Shown here one piece after another: positions 18,110 to 28,819 of a DNA stretch of 64,000 bases. Below the pieces are notes generated by a model. It ran no database searches and was not told the DNA's origin. It saw only the letters and a program-made list of their open reading frames with translations. Source of the DNA: Gelidibacter gilvus (GTDB lineage: Bacteria; Bacteroidota; Bacteroidia; Flavobacteriales; Flavobacteriaceae); NCBI RefSeq assembly GCF_004115975.1, contig NZ_SDDZ01000003.1, positions 403,348 through 467,347 of the forward strand, read 5' to 3'. The translations under genes and the position numbers were made by a program. Within the stretch, counting starts at the first letter, position 1. Each line of letters starts with the position of its first letter.

Positions 18110-19181
18110 GTGTATAAAGTTTTAAGGTATCATTTATGATTTTTTCTTCAGAAAGTAACCTTCCTGAAAAGTGAGGTGCTTTTGTGCCAGTGGTAAAGTT
18201 AATAGTGCCTTTAAAAACACGGGCTTCATCCCAAAGACCTTCATCTATAAACGTTTGAAGCGTTTGGCGTCCGCCTTCAATAATGACAGAATTGATATTT
18301 TGGTTAAAAAGAATTGTGCAAATTTGTTGGGCGATTTTATCTTTTAAATCCCAATTCAGAAATTCGAGATTAGCGGATAGGTGGGGATATTCAAAATTGT
18401 CATCCTGAGTATCTGTGCTCCCCGCTACGTCCTTCTCACTTATCATAATTGTTTTTACTTTGCCATCAAAAACAGTAAAATTTTTAGGGAGGCGTGAATT
18501 TTTATCTAAAACAATGCGTATCGGGTTCTTGCCGTTCCAATCCCTGGTTGTCAAACTCGGATTGTCTTCAATTACCGTATTGGTTCCTACTAAAATAGCC
18601 TGTTCCTCCGCGCGCCATTTATGCACTAATTGTCGTGAAAGTTCATTAGTAATCCATACTGGCTTTTGTTCATTCCTTGTGGAAGGGGCAATAAAACCAT
18701 CGGCGGTTTCTGCCCATTTTAATATGATATACGGTCGTTTTTTATTGTGGAATGTAAAAAAGCGCTTGTGATGCTCTTTTACTTCATCTTCCAAAACACC
18801 TACAATAACTTCACATCCTGAAGCTTTTAGTCTTTCAATACCCTTCCCCGCAACGTTACTGTGTGTATCAATAGTCCCGATAATGACCTTTGGGATTTTA
18901 TAATTGATTATGGCATCGGCACAAGGTGGTGTTTTTCCAAAATGTGAACAGGGTTCTAAAGTTACATAAAGCGTTGATTTTGGCAGTAAATCCTGGTTTT
19001 TTACGCTATTTATGGCATTCACTTCGGCATGAGCGCCACCGTACGGACTAGTAAAGCCCTCGCCAATAATTGTTTGGTCATGGACAATGACACATCCAAC
19101 CATGGGGTTTGGTGCTGTAGTGCCAAGCCCATTTTTGCCGATTTCAATGCAACGTTTTATATATTTTTCATGTATATTCAT
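18102..19181 (-). CDS. ribD: Bifunctional riboflavin deaminase/reductase RibD
   Basis: RibD catalyses deamination then side-chain reduction of the pyrimidine intermediate of riboflavin synthesis. Residues 1-145 form a cytidine-deaminase-like domain with zinc ligands H51 (HAEVNAI), C78 (EPCSHFGKTPPC) and C87. The reductase domain follows with WITNELSRQLVHKWRAEEQA, GTNTVIEDNPSLTTRDW and the VIIEGGRQTLQTF segment. Length 359 is normal. It leads the minus-strand block; the next gene overlaps its stop. It diverges from the GNAT gene across 35 bases holding a palindrome. Confidence 0.96.
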   Translation of the reverse strand: MNIHEKYIKRCIEIGKNGLGTTAPNPMVGCVIVHDQTIIGEGFTSPYGGAHAEVNAINSVKNQDLLPKSTLYVTLEPCSHFGKTPPCADAIINYKIPKVIIGTIDTHSNVAGKGIERLKASGCEVIVGVLEDEVKEHHKRFFTFHNKKRPYIILKWAETADGFIAPSTRNEQKPVWITNELSRQLVHKWRAEEQAILVGTNTVIEDNPSLTTRDWNGKNPIRIVLDKNSRLPKNFTVFDGKVKTIMISEKDVAGSTDTQDDNFEYPHLSANLEFLNWDLKDKIAQQICTILFNQNINSVIIEGGRQTLQTFIDEGLWDEARVFKGTINFTTGTKAPHFSGRLLSEEKIINDTLKLYTHD

Positions 19182-19183
19182 CC

Positions 19184-19195
19184 CGATAATTATCG
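19184..19195. promoter_or_regulatory. 12-bp perfect palindrome CGATAATTATCG between divergent genes
   Basis: CGATAATTATCG is identical on both strands and lies in the 35-base gap between ribD (minus) and the GNAT gene (plus). Its flanks (CC before, AGA after) resemble the CCCGATA/TATCGGG palindromes scattered through flavobacterial genomes, so it may be a repeat rather than an operator. Confidence 0.4.
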
Positions 19196-19216
19196 AGACA
19201 AAAATAACATAATATC

Positions 19217-19708
19217 GTGAGCAAAGCCGCTATCCTTATTAGAGAAATTAAAATTGAAGATGATGCCCAAGTAGCACAAGTAATTCGTGCGGTGTTGGTG
19301 GAAATGGGGGTGCCAAAAGTTGGGACTGCCTATGCTGACAAAGCTCTTGATGAAATGACCGCTACTTATGATAAGGATAATGCAACTTATTTTGTAGTTG
19401 AAGATCAAGGGAAGATTATTGGTGGCGCGGGAATAGCCCAATTAGAAAATTTTGAGGGCAGCATATGTGAGTTGCAAAAAATGTATTTTTTACCAGAGGC
19501 GAGAGGAAAGGGGCTCGGAGCTAAGATGATGGAAATTTGTTTGAAAAAAGCCAAATCATTTGGTTATGAAAAATGCTATCTCGAGACCTTGCCTTATATG
19601 AAAGATGCCACAAAACTTTATTCCAGAACTGGATTTGAACCTTTGGAAGGACCAATGGGTGATACGGGACATTATTCTTGTAATGTTTGGATGCTAAAAT
19701 CATTATAA
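19217..19708 (+). CDS. GNAT family N-acetyltransferase (GTG start)
   Basis: The 163-residue protein has the GNAT strand ILIREIKIEDDAQVAQVIR, then FVVEDQGKIIGGAGIA, and the acetyl-CoA loop ARGKGLGAKM (95-104) followed by YEKCYLETLPYMKDATKLY. The substrate is unknown. No ATG precedes residue 30, and the first strand is required, so the GTG at 19217 is taken as start. Its stop overlaps the prmC ATG (TAATG), coupling it to the release-factor methyltransferase. Confidence 0.88.
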   Translation: MSKAAILIREIKIEDDAQVAQVIRAVLVEMGVPKVGTAYADKALDEMTATYDKDNATYFVVEDQGKIIGGAGIAQLENFEGSICELQKMYFLPEARGKGLGAKMMEICLKKAKSFGYEKCYLETLPYMKDATKLYSRTGFEPLEGPMGDTGHYSCNVWMLKSL

Positions 19709-20568
19709 TGCTTTTAAAAACACTACGAGAACACTTTTATAGCGCACTGAAAGAGGAGTATCCAGAAACGGAAATTCGATCTTTTTTTAATTTATTGTCC
19801 GAATGTTTTTTGAAAATGAAACCTGTAGAAGTGAGCATGAATCTGTATGCGCCTATTTCAGGGAAGAAAACTGAAAAGTTTGAAAATGCCATCACCCGGC
19901 TTAAGAATCAAGAACCGATTCAATATATTATCGGATCGACGGAGTTTTACGGATTGCCATTTAAGGTTACTGAAAGTACGTTGATACCAAGACCAGAAAC
20001 AGAAGAATTGGTACAGTGGGTCTTAGATTCTTCAGCATCCAAAATGGAAAACTTTACCATTCTTGATATTGGAACGGGAACAGGTTGTATTGCAATTTCC
20101 TTAGCGAAAAACAGACCTCATGCCACAGTTTTTGCTGTAGATATAAGTGGAAAAGCTTTAACGGTAGCCAAAACCAATGCGAAACTTAACAAGGTAGATG
20201 TGGAGTTCATGGAATTAGATATTCTTAATTGGAATTCGGAATTTGAAAATTTGGAATTCGACATCATTGTATCCAATCCGCCGTATGTTAGAACCTTGGA
20301 GAAATCCCAAATGAGCGATAATGTTTTGCGACATGAGCCATCCTTGGCATTATTTGTAACCGATGATGATCCGCTTATTTTCTATAAAAAGATAGCCGAG
20401 TTTTCAACAGCACATCTCAAAAGGAATGGGCAACTTTTTTTTGAAATCAACCAATATTTAGGAGCTGAAATGGTTCAATTACTTGAAAATTTCGATTATA
20501 GAGATGTTGAGCTCAAAAAGGACATTTTTGGTAATGCCCGAATGGTTGCTGCAAATAAAATTTCTTGA
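19708..20568 (+). CDS. prmC: Release factor glutamine N5-methyltransferase PrmC
   Basis: PrmC methylates the GGQ glutamine of release factors RF1 and RF2. The 286-residue protein has the N-terminal helical domain, DIGTGTGCIAISLA (121-134) that binds S-adenosylmethionine, and the catalytic NPPY motif at residues 190-193. The ATG overlapping the GNAT stop gives the normal N-terminus; the frame opens 21 bases earlier but without family similarity. No release factor gene is adjacent. Confidence 0.96.
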   Translation: MLLKTLREHFYSALKEEYPETEIRSFFNLLSECFLKMKPVEVSMNLYAPISGKKTEKFENAITRLKNQEPIQYIIGSTEFYGLPFKVTESTLIPRPETEELVQWVLDSSASKMENFTILDIGTGTGCIAISLAKNRPHATVFAVDISGKALTVAKTNAKLNKVDVEFMELDILNWNSEFENLEFDIIVSNPPYVRTLEKSQMSDNVLRHEPSLALFVTDDDPLIFYKKIAEFSTAHLKRNGQLFFEINQYLGAEMVQLLENFDYRDVELKKDIFGNARMVAANKIS

Positions 20569-20605
20569 CTATTTATTTTTGGAAGAGATGATGAAACATA
20601 ACCCA

Positions 20606-21331
20606 TTAATTTTTGATAAGCTTTAGCATAGCCACAATAACTTCTATGTTGGATGCCATTTCTTGACCTTCATTCAAAAAACTAGGGGTGTTCATCGGGA
20701 TAGTGGTTGAGGCTTTAACTTCTGGTGATAATACTGCAGAGCAATGGGCTTCGTTGAATCCAGCGCCCTTAAAGATTAAAATGTTTTTAGGGTTGATTCC
20801 AGATCCCGGAAGAATCGTAAGCAGGCCATCCGCCAATTTATTTAATTGGTTCAAAATCAATATTCCTTTTTCTGCAGAGCTTGCTTGGCCCGAGGTAAGG
20901 ATACGATCCACTTTAAGTTCCATCAATACTTTTAAGGCGTCAAAGGGATTTGGTGTGCGATCAAAAGCACGATGAAAGGTAAAAGGTAAAGGTTTTGAGA
21001 GTTCTATCAATTCCTTTGTACGTTCAACATCAACGGTATTATCTAAATTTAAAACGCCCGAAACAATGCCGTCGCAGCCTAATTCTTTACAAATTTGAAT
21101 GTCCTGTTTCATAATTTCAAAATCCGCTTCAGAATAGGTGAAATTGCCACTCCTAGGTCTAATGAGCACAAAAACCGGAATGCTCAAATTTTCCATGACC
21201 TGTTTTATCAAACCATAAGAAGGCGTAATGCCACCGACCGCCAATTCTGAACACAATTCTATCCGATGGGCGCCAGCGTTTTGGGCATTGATTGCTGATT
21301 GGTAATTGGATGCGCATATTTCTAATATCAT
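20606..21331 (-). CDS. cutC: CutC family TIM-barrel protein
   Basis: The 241-residue protein has the CutC core: IELCSELAVGGITPS (24-38), VLIRPRSGNF (55-64) and the GCDGIVSGVLN and HRAFD segments. CutC was named for copper tolerance in E. coli, but later work questions that role, so function is uncertain; the fold resembles a TIM-barrel hydrolase. The C-terminal HCSAVLSPEV is conserved. It lies convergent with prmC and 75 bases before the hexosaminidase gene, with no copper genes nearby. Confidence 0.93.
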   Translation of the reverse strand: MILEICASNYQSAINAQNAGAHRIELCSELAVGGITPSYGLIKQVMENLSIPVFVLIRPRSGNFTYSEADFEIMKQDIQICKELGCDGIVSGVLNLDNTVDVERTKELIELSKPLPFTFHRAFDRTPNPFDALKVLMELKVDRILTSGQASSAEKGILILNQLNKLADGLLTILPGSGINPKNILIFKGAGFNEAHCSAVLSPEVKASTTIPMNTPSFLNEGQEMASNIEVIVAMLKLIKN

Positions 21332-21406
21332 ATATACTTCTTTAAAACAACGTTTGCTTTTTTAAGATCTGACAGGTTTTTGAAAGTCGTCAGGTCTGGA
21401 TAGGTG

Positions 21407-23671
21407 TTAATTAATTATTATTTCGTCAATAAATGTCCAAGGCTTATTCCCTGCACCTTGTTTGCCTTTAGGAATTAATCCAGAATTGGGAATTCTTAAG
21501 TAAATATAACGTGTGGTTTCGTTTAGATTGATTTTCACTATTGCATGAGTGTCACTGCTCTCTGGGATTTCAGCTTCAGAATCAAGACTGTTTTGTTTAA
21601 TTCCATAGGCTATCATTTTTGGAGCATAAATCCACATCCACGGTGCTTCATAAAACCGTGTTTCAATTGAACTGATCTCCATTTCTTCACCTAAATCTAT
21701 CGTAATTTCCAAATCTTCGCCATCAAAACCCAACCATTCTTTATCGTTTACTCGTGTATCGCTACCTGAAATTCCGTTGATCAATCCTTCAATGCCACTT
21801 CCTGAATAGGTTTTACTGGGCTGAACATTGACACTGATTGTTTTTCCCAGTGCTTTATGATAGGTGATAGGCTGTGTAAATGTTGCGCCCTGTTTTTTAT
21901 CAGCATTGAAAATGGCCGCTTTTATGACAAGATCCTTGTTGATTGGAATGACTCCTGAATAAACTTCCGACGTTCCACTAGGCTTGGTGCCGTCTGTTGT
22001 GTAACGGATGGTTTTGTTCTTTAAAATCGATTTCAATTCGTAGCCATCAGTAGCTGCGCCACCATCCACTTCGTATAAATGGTTGGCATAATTAATATCC
22101 AAAGCATCTAAGCGTTGATGGAAGTTGTCTACGCGCGCCACAAAATCGGGATAGTTTTTCTTATCGGTTGGTGACCAAAGAACTTCGCTCATGGCGAGGA
22201 TTCTTGGGAAAGCCATATATTCCAATTGCTTTTCATTGGGGATGTATTCTGTCCAAATATTCCCTTGTCCGCCTAAAACATATTTAGATTCCTCTTCAGT
22301 AAGCTCTTCCGGAATTGGATTAAAACTGTATACTTTTTCCAAAGGTAAAAACCCACCGCTATTGGCTAATGGTTCATCTTCGTTATCGGATTGTTTGTAA
22401 TCAAAATAGCAATGCGAAGTTGGCGTCATGATCACATTATGGTGCTGTTTTGCAGCTTCAATTGCGCCTTGTGTGCCACGCCATGACATGACCGTCGCGT
22501 TTGGTGCCAAACCGCCTTCCAAAATTTCATCCCAACCAATAATCTGTCGGCCTTTACTATTCAGATATTTTTCTATTCTTGTGATAAAATAATTCTGAAG
22601 CTCATGTTCGTCTTTTAAACCTTCCTCTTTAATGCGCTGTTGACAATTAGGGCATTTTTCCCAATGTGTTTTGGGCGCCTCGTCACCTCCAATATGGAAA
22701 TATTTACTAGGAAAAAGTTCTAAGACTTCATCCAAAACATTTTCTAAAAACTCAAAGGTTTCATCTTTGGAGCAGAAGATGTGGTCAAAAACACCCCAAG
22801 TTTCAGCTACTTTAATCTGTTCGCCGGTACAGCCCAATTCTGGGTACGCAGAAATAGCGGCTTGTGCATGACCTGGCATTTCTATTTCAGGAATAATGGT
22901 GACATGACGGTTTTGGGCATAGGCCACAACGTCTTTAATTTCTTCCTGCGTATAGAATCCACCATAGCGTTTGCCATCGAATTGTTGTGGGTCGGCATTG
23001 TAACTGCCAATAAGGGTTTGATCTCTAAAAGCGGCAATCTCTTGTAATTTTGGATATTTTTTGATCTCAATCCGCCAACCTTGATCTTCGGTTAGATGCC
23101 AGTGAAACGTGTTCATCTTGAGCATGGCCAAGGCGTCAATATATTTTTTGATGAAGTCCACCGAAAAGAAATGGCGGCCCACATCCAAATGCATACCTCT
23201 ATGTTTAAATTGTGGTGAATCCTTAATCGTTACACATGGAATGGAAATTTTCTCTTGATAAAATGTGCCATTTTCAAAATCTGTGGGGAGCAGTTGCCGT
23301 AAAGACTGTACTGCATAAAAAGCACCGTGATCGGTCTTTGCCCTGATTTCAATCTGTTTTGGTGAGATGGTCAATTGATAGCCCTCATCATTTAAAATGG
23401 TGTCATCCTGAATAAAGCTTATGCTATTGTTTTGTTGTAACTGAATTGAACTGCCGTTTTCAACAAATTCCTTTAAAAAAGTGGCCGAAACCTTGAAAGT
23501 GTCATCATACGACATCCCGACTGAATTGTCCAGAATAAATTCCCCTTTAGTGCTTTCCAAATGAGCAGGCATTGGAAGGATTTGAGGCTTTGGATGTTCA
23601 GTCTTGGGAGAATCACAATTGTATAAGAATGTGATAAAAACTATAAGTGCGGTTATTTTCTTGATTGGCAT
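21407..23671 (-). CDS. Beta-N-acetylhexosaminidase (GH20) lipoprotein
   Basis: The enzyme removes terminal N-acetylhexosamine from glycans such as chitin fragments. The 754-residue protein has a lipoprotein signal with lipobox LYNC (C19), the GH20b-like N-terminal domain to about residue 150, and the catalytic barrel with D330-E331 in FHIGGDEAPKTHW. DVGRHFF (163-169) and FHWHLTEDQGWR (189-200) line the active site. After about residue 550 come a CHB_HEX-like segment (TTDGTKPSG) and a discoidin-like C-terminal domain. It is probably surface-exposed. No SusC/SusD pair is adjacent. Confidence 0.95.
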   Translation of the reverse strand: MPIKKITALIVFITFLYNCDSPKTEHPKPQILPMPAHLESTKGEFILDNSVGMSYDDTFKVSATFLKEFVENGSSIQLQQNNSISFIQDDTILNDEGYQLTISPKQIEIRAKTDHGAFYAVQSLRQLLPTDFENGTFYQEKISIPCVTIKDSPQFKHRGMHLDVGRHFFSVDFIKKYIDALAMLKMNTFHWHLTEDQGWRIEIKKYPKLQEIAAFRDQTLIGSYNADPQQFDGKRYGGFYTQEEIKDVVAYAQNRHVTIIPEIEMPGHAQAAISAYPELGCTGEQIKVAETWGVFDHIFCSKDETFEFLENVLDEVLELFPSKYFHIGGDEAPKTHWEKCPNCQQRIKEEGLKDEHELQNYFITRIEKYLNSKGRQIIGWDEILEGGLAPNATVMSWRGTQGAIEAAKQHHNVIMTPTSHCYFDYKQSDNEDEPLANSGGFLPLEKVYSFNPIPEELTEEESKYVLGGQGNIWTEYIPNEKQLEYMAFPRILAMSEVLWSPTDKKNYPDFVARVDNFHQRLDALDINYANHLYEVDGGAATDGYELKSILKNKTIRYTTDGTKPSGTSEVYSGVIPINKDLVIKAAIFNADKKQGATFTQPITYHKALGKTISVNVQPSKTYSGSGIEGLINGISGSDTRVNDKEWLGFDGEDLEITIDLGEEMEISSIETRFYEAPWMWIYAPKMIAYGIKQNSLDSEAEIPESSDTHAIVKINLNETTRYIYLRIPNSGLIPKGKQGAGNKPWTFIDEIIIN

Positions 23672-23676
23672 TTTAG

Positions 23677-25728
<2,052 letters not shown>

Positions 25729-25795
25729 AATTCTTACAGATTAGTTAATTTCATCGATTAAATGCATTTTTATTCGTTTAATTGCTCTTATTGAT

Positions 25796-25803
25796 TATAT
25801 TTG
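25796..25803 (+). promoter_or_regulatory. -7 promoter element of the first membrane protein gene
   Basis: TATATTTG matches the TAnnTTTG consensus. TTCG sits 19 bases upstream, one mismatch from TTTG. The gene starts 28 bases downstream. Confidence 0.55.
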
Positions 25804-25830
25804 TCTTATTATTAATTTATTAAATTAAGT

Positions 25831-26559
25831 ATGCAGAAAAGTTTAATCGGCGTATTGATTGCTCTTTCAGTAGTGTTTATGGGCTTTCAGATTTTTGGAA
25901 TGGAGGTTGAAGCGGCTGGAGTAAGAGCTTTGTTGTTGATACTTTTAACAGTGCTTTATTATGTGAGAGTTAAAAATAAGCAGGTCCTCTTTTTTTTGTT
26001 TTTGATCACATTTGCCATTGCAGAAATTTTAAATTTTATTGGGTGGTTGGTTCCTATAGTACCAAACAATAGTGTTGACTATCTGTACTATATTGTTAAT
26101 TCCTTGTACATTTTAGCTTACCTATTCTTGACTTTACTGATTTTCGCCTCAATGAAATTAGTTGAGATTGTGAGAAAATTTCCATTCCACCTCATTATTT
26201 TAATCATACTTGACGTGTTTTGCGTTATTGTGGTTACAAATACAGCAATGGATCGATTAAACTATTTTGAGTATTTCGTGGAACTTGTTTATAACTCTGT
26301 CATTATGATTTTATTGACGGTAGCACTCATCAATTACATCCATAAGGATGATAAAAAATCCATCAATCTATTGATTGGATCCATATGTATCTTTTTTTCA
26401 GAGGTGATCCAGTTGGCATATTTTTACGTGTCAAATATTAACTTACTGAATGTGTTTTGTTCTCTCTTTCTTGTTCTTGCCTTTGTGTTTTTCTATTTGC
26501 AATCACGACTTTCTTATGAACCCCAAGAGGAATCTTTATATCAAGATTTATTGGCCTAA
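25831..26559 (+). CDS. Multi-pass membrane protein, YhhN-like topology, unknown function
   Basis: I do not recognise a characterised family with certainty. The 242-residue protein has about eight membrane helices and few polar residues. The spacing, with a charged turn after the second or third helix (YYVRVKNKQV), a LITFAIAEILNFIGW helix and a late SICIFFSEVIQLAYF helix, recalls the YhhN/TMEM86 fold of lysoplasmalogenases, but the conserved aspartates of that family are replaced by glutamates. It carries its own promoter element. The neighbouring gene at 27019 encodes a protein with the same topology. Confidence 0.65.
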   Translation: MQKSLIGVLIALSVVFMGFQIFGMEVEAAGVRALLLILLTVLYYVRVKNKQVLFFLFLITFAIAEILNFIGWLVPIVPNNSVDYLYYIVNSLYILAYLFLTLLIFASMKLVEIVRKFPFHLIILIILDVFCVIVVTNTAMDRLNYFEYFVELVYNSVIMILLTVALINYIHKDDKKSINLLIGSICIFFSEVIQLAYFYVSNINLLNVFCSLFLVLAFVFFYLQSRLSYEPQEESLYQDLLA

Positions 26560-27018
26560 CCCTGATTTACATAATGAGGATGGTTTTGTTTGCTACAGAA
26601 TTTAAAATTATAACAAGCCTCTTTGAGGTTGGCATTAGTGTCGATTATTGATTCTGACGGACCTCTCAAATTACCTCAATATTTGTTTGCTGAGTGTACC
26701 TCATTTCTCAGGAATCTAAATGATAAGAGGTCTGAAATTCTCCTAACAGCAGTGCTACCCATGACAATCCTCCAAATTCTAATTATAGAAATCGGTACAG
26801 TCTAAACTTTTGATAAAATTAAATCTTCCTGAGGCATGTTCTATGTTCAATAAATAAAATAGAAATAGTTGTCGTGTTTAAGATTGTAATCGCTTTTTTA
26901 AATAGATATTCATGTTGCGACGATGAAATTTAACGGAATAATCGATGAAGCGCGTAAAATTAAGGATTAAAGTCAATTTTTTTATTATATTTGCCCTACC
27001 TACTTATACTAATCTATC
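26560..27018. other. 459-base gap between two membrane protein genes
   Basis: No gene or decayed reading frame that I can identify lies here on either strand. The last part holds the -7 element of the next gene. Short frames are in low-complexity sequence and have no family resemblance. The gap is unusually long for this dense window. Confidence 0.5.
26986..26993 (+). promoter_or_regulatory. -7 promoter element of the second membrane protein gene
   Basis: TATATTTG matches TAnnTTTG and lies 26 bases before the ATG at 27019. The same octamer serves the first membrane protein gene. Confidence 0.55.
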
Positions 27019-27783
27019 ATGGAAAGATGGCATGCCTTGTCCCCAAATTGGGCAACAACTTTATTATTGGTTCTAATTGTTTCGCTCAACTTGCTTTGCT
27101 CTTATTATGGACTATCTGTGGTAACCAAAACCACGGCGTTAACTATCGTTCCAATAGTGCTAACGGTTTATTTTTATAGGCAAAAAATAATGGCAAATAT
27201 ATTTTCCGTCATTTTTATGCTCTATTTTTTTGGAATCCTATTTAATGCCGTCGGTCATCTTGGTCTCTCCTCAAAATTATCGGAATCTTGTTTTACGGGC
27301 GCTTATTTGTTAATGATTTTTGTGTTGTTAGGAAAGTTAAAAGACGTGAAACTAGAGCGCTTTGTGTCTTGGTATTTGGCGGTTGTTTTTTTTATAAGCA
27401 CATATCTACTCTATCTCCTTTTTACAGGATTAAAGGACAGCTTTCAAGACAATGTTATATTAACCTTGATGGTAAGTAAAGGCGTTGCGTTATTGGTTAT
27501 GGCATTTTTGGCTTTCGCTATTTATTTGAGCAAGGAGACAGCGCAGTCCATCATATTCTTAATAGTGGTCTGTTGCTTTGTTTTTTCTGATGTATTAGGT
27601 TTCATTACCACATCATATATCCAGTTTTGGTTGTTTGAGGCTGTTCAAAGGATATTTCAAAGTCTCGGGCTAATTTTGGCTTGCATATATGTTTTTAACC
27701 ATCAGCAAGCTGAAACGAATACTAATGGAAGAAAGGTTTTCAAATCAATTTCTCGGTCTAATCAAATGTCTGTTCAATCTTAA
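27019..27783 (+). CDS. Multi-pass membrane protein, possible distant paralogue of the preceding gene
   Basis: The 254-residue protein has about eight membrane helices and a short basic tail (NGRKVFKSISRSNQMS). It shares with the product of 25831-26559 the size, helix number, a basic turn after the second helix (VYFYRQK), and a late CCFVFSDVLGFIT helix that matches SICIFFSEVIQLAYF in position. The aspartate in FVFSD is where YhhN-like proteins have a conserved acidic residue. I infer a diverged YhhN-like protein; no biochemical role can be assigned. It has its own promoter. Its stop shares TTAA with the convergent phosphatase gene. Confidence 0.65.
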   Translation: MERWHALSPNWATTLLLVLIVSLNLLCSYYGLSVVTKTTALTIVPIVLTVYFYRQKIMANIFSVIFMLYFFGILFNAVGHLGLSSKLSESCFTGAYLLMIFVLLGKLKDVKLERFVSWYLAVVFFISTYLLYLLFTGLKDSFQDNVILTLMVSKGVALLVMAFLAFAIYLSKETAQSIIFLIVVCCFVFSDVLGFITTSYIQFWLFEAVQRIFQSLGLILACIYVFNHQQAETNTNGRKVFKSISRSNQMSVQS

Positions 27784-28691
27784 ACTAAAATAGAAACACC
27801 TTCAGACGATTTGTTTTTGGCACTATCAAAATAGAAGTCAATTTTCCCAAGGTTAATCCCAAAGCAGCCCACCTGGTTGACCAATACATTTTGGTCGATA
27901 CTGTTTTTTACAATCGTGGGTTTTTTAAGGAATGTATGTGTATGGCCTCCAATTATCAAATCAATATTCTTTGTAGCTGCGGCCAATGAAAGATCACTTG
28001 GTCTTTCGGGGTTATTCCGATAGTTGTAACCTAAATGTGATAGACAGATAATGAGATCGCATTTTTCATTTTCCTTTAATATTCGTGACATGTCCTGTGC
28101 AATCTCAACAGGATTAAGATACACAGTTTCTTTATACATGTTTTTATCCACCAATCCGGCAAGCTCGATCCCCAGACCAAAAACGCCGATTTTAATCCCA
28201 TTTTTTACAAATACTTTATAGGGTTTGGTATGCGTATCGATGATGGTGTTTGAAAAATCATAGTTGGCACTGATGAAATCAAATTTAGCATGGGGCAATT
28301 GAGCATATAAACCTTCAAGACCATTGTCGAAATCATGGTTTCCAAGTGTTGCAGCATCGTATTTTAACATACTCATGAGTTTGAACTCCAGTTCACCTCC
28401 GTAATAATTGAAATAGGGTGTGCCTTGGAAAATATCACCTGCATCCAATAATAATGTATTTGGGTTATTTGCTCTAATGCCTTCAATTAAGCTGGCTCTT
28501 CTGGCAACACCTCCTTGATTTGGATTTCTACCGTCTTGAGGACCAAAAGGATCAATATGACTGTGGACGTCATTGGTATGTAAAATGGATATCTTTTTTA
28601 GACTGCTGGAAAATGATTGCAGACCAAATCCTCCCAGTCCCACCAATGCTGAGGCAGCTGTTGTTTGTTGAATGAATTCTCTTCTTTTCAT
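27780..28691 (-). CDS. Metallophosphatase domain of a split 5'-nucleotidase, Tat-type signal
   Basis: The 303-residue protein starts MKRREFIQQTTAASALVG, a twin-arginine-type export signal. It then has the calcineurin-like metallophosphatase motifs in order: LHTNDVHSHID (D41, H43), LLDAGDIFQG (D86), GNHDFDNG (117-124) and GGHTHTF near residue 255. UshA-type 5'-nucleotidases carry this domain plus a separate substrate-binding domain; here the protein ends after the metal domain and the other half is encoded by the gene just upstream. The two products probably form one enzyme that dephosphorylates nucleotides outside the inner membrane. Confidence 0.92.
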   Translation of the reverse strand: MKRREFIQQTTAASALVGLGGFGLQSFSSSLKKISILHTNDVHSHIDPFGPQDGRNPNQGGVARRASLIEGIRANNPNTLLLDAGDIFQGTPYFNYYGGELEFKLMSMLKYDAATLGNHDFDNGLEGLYAQLPHAKFDFISANYDFSNTIIDTHTKPYKVFVKNGIKIGVFGLGIELAGLVDKNMYKETVYLNPVEIAQDMSRILKENEKCDLIICLSHLGYNYRNNPERPSDLSLAAATKNIDLIIGGHTHTFLKKPTIVKNSIDQNVLVNQVGCFGINLGKIDFYFDSAKNKSSEGVSILV

Positions 28692-28723
28692 GTGTTAATG
28701 TTTATTGGTTTTCAAAAGTCATA

Positions 28724-28747
28724 CTTCGACTTGGCTCAGTACAGGCA
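28724..28747. repeat. Dispersed CTTCGAC...CTCAGT element, copy 2
   Basis: The core cttcgacttggctcagtac resembles the copy at 2132-2153. It lies between the two halves of the split 5'-nucleotidase. Confidence 0.45.
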
Positions 28748-28819
28748 TGCTTTTCGCCAATAATAATTCCTCTGGGTGATAAAATCTTTAGCATGCTCGT
28801 TTGATAACTTCAAAAAATA

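Noticed and set aside
26623..26805. A 60-residue open frame in the gap between the membrane protein genes
   Set aside because: No resemblance to known proteins, no promoter and no start context; it looks like chance.
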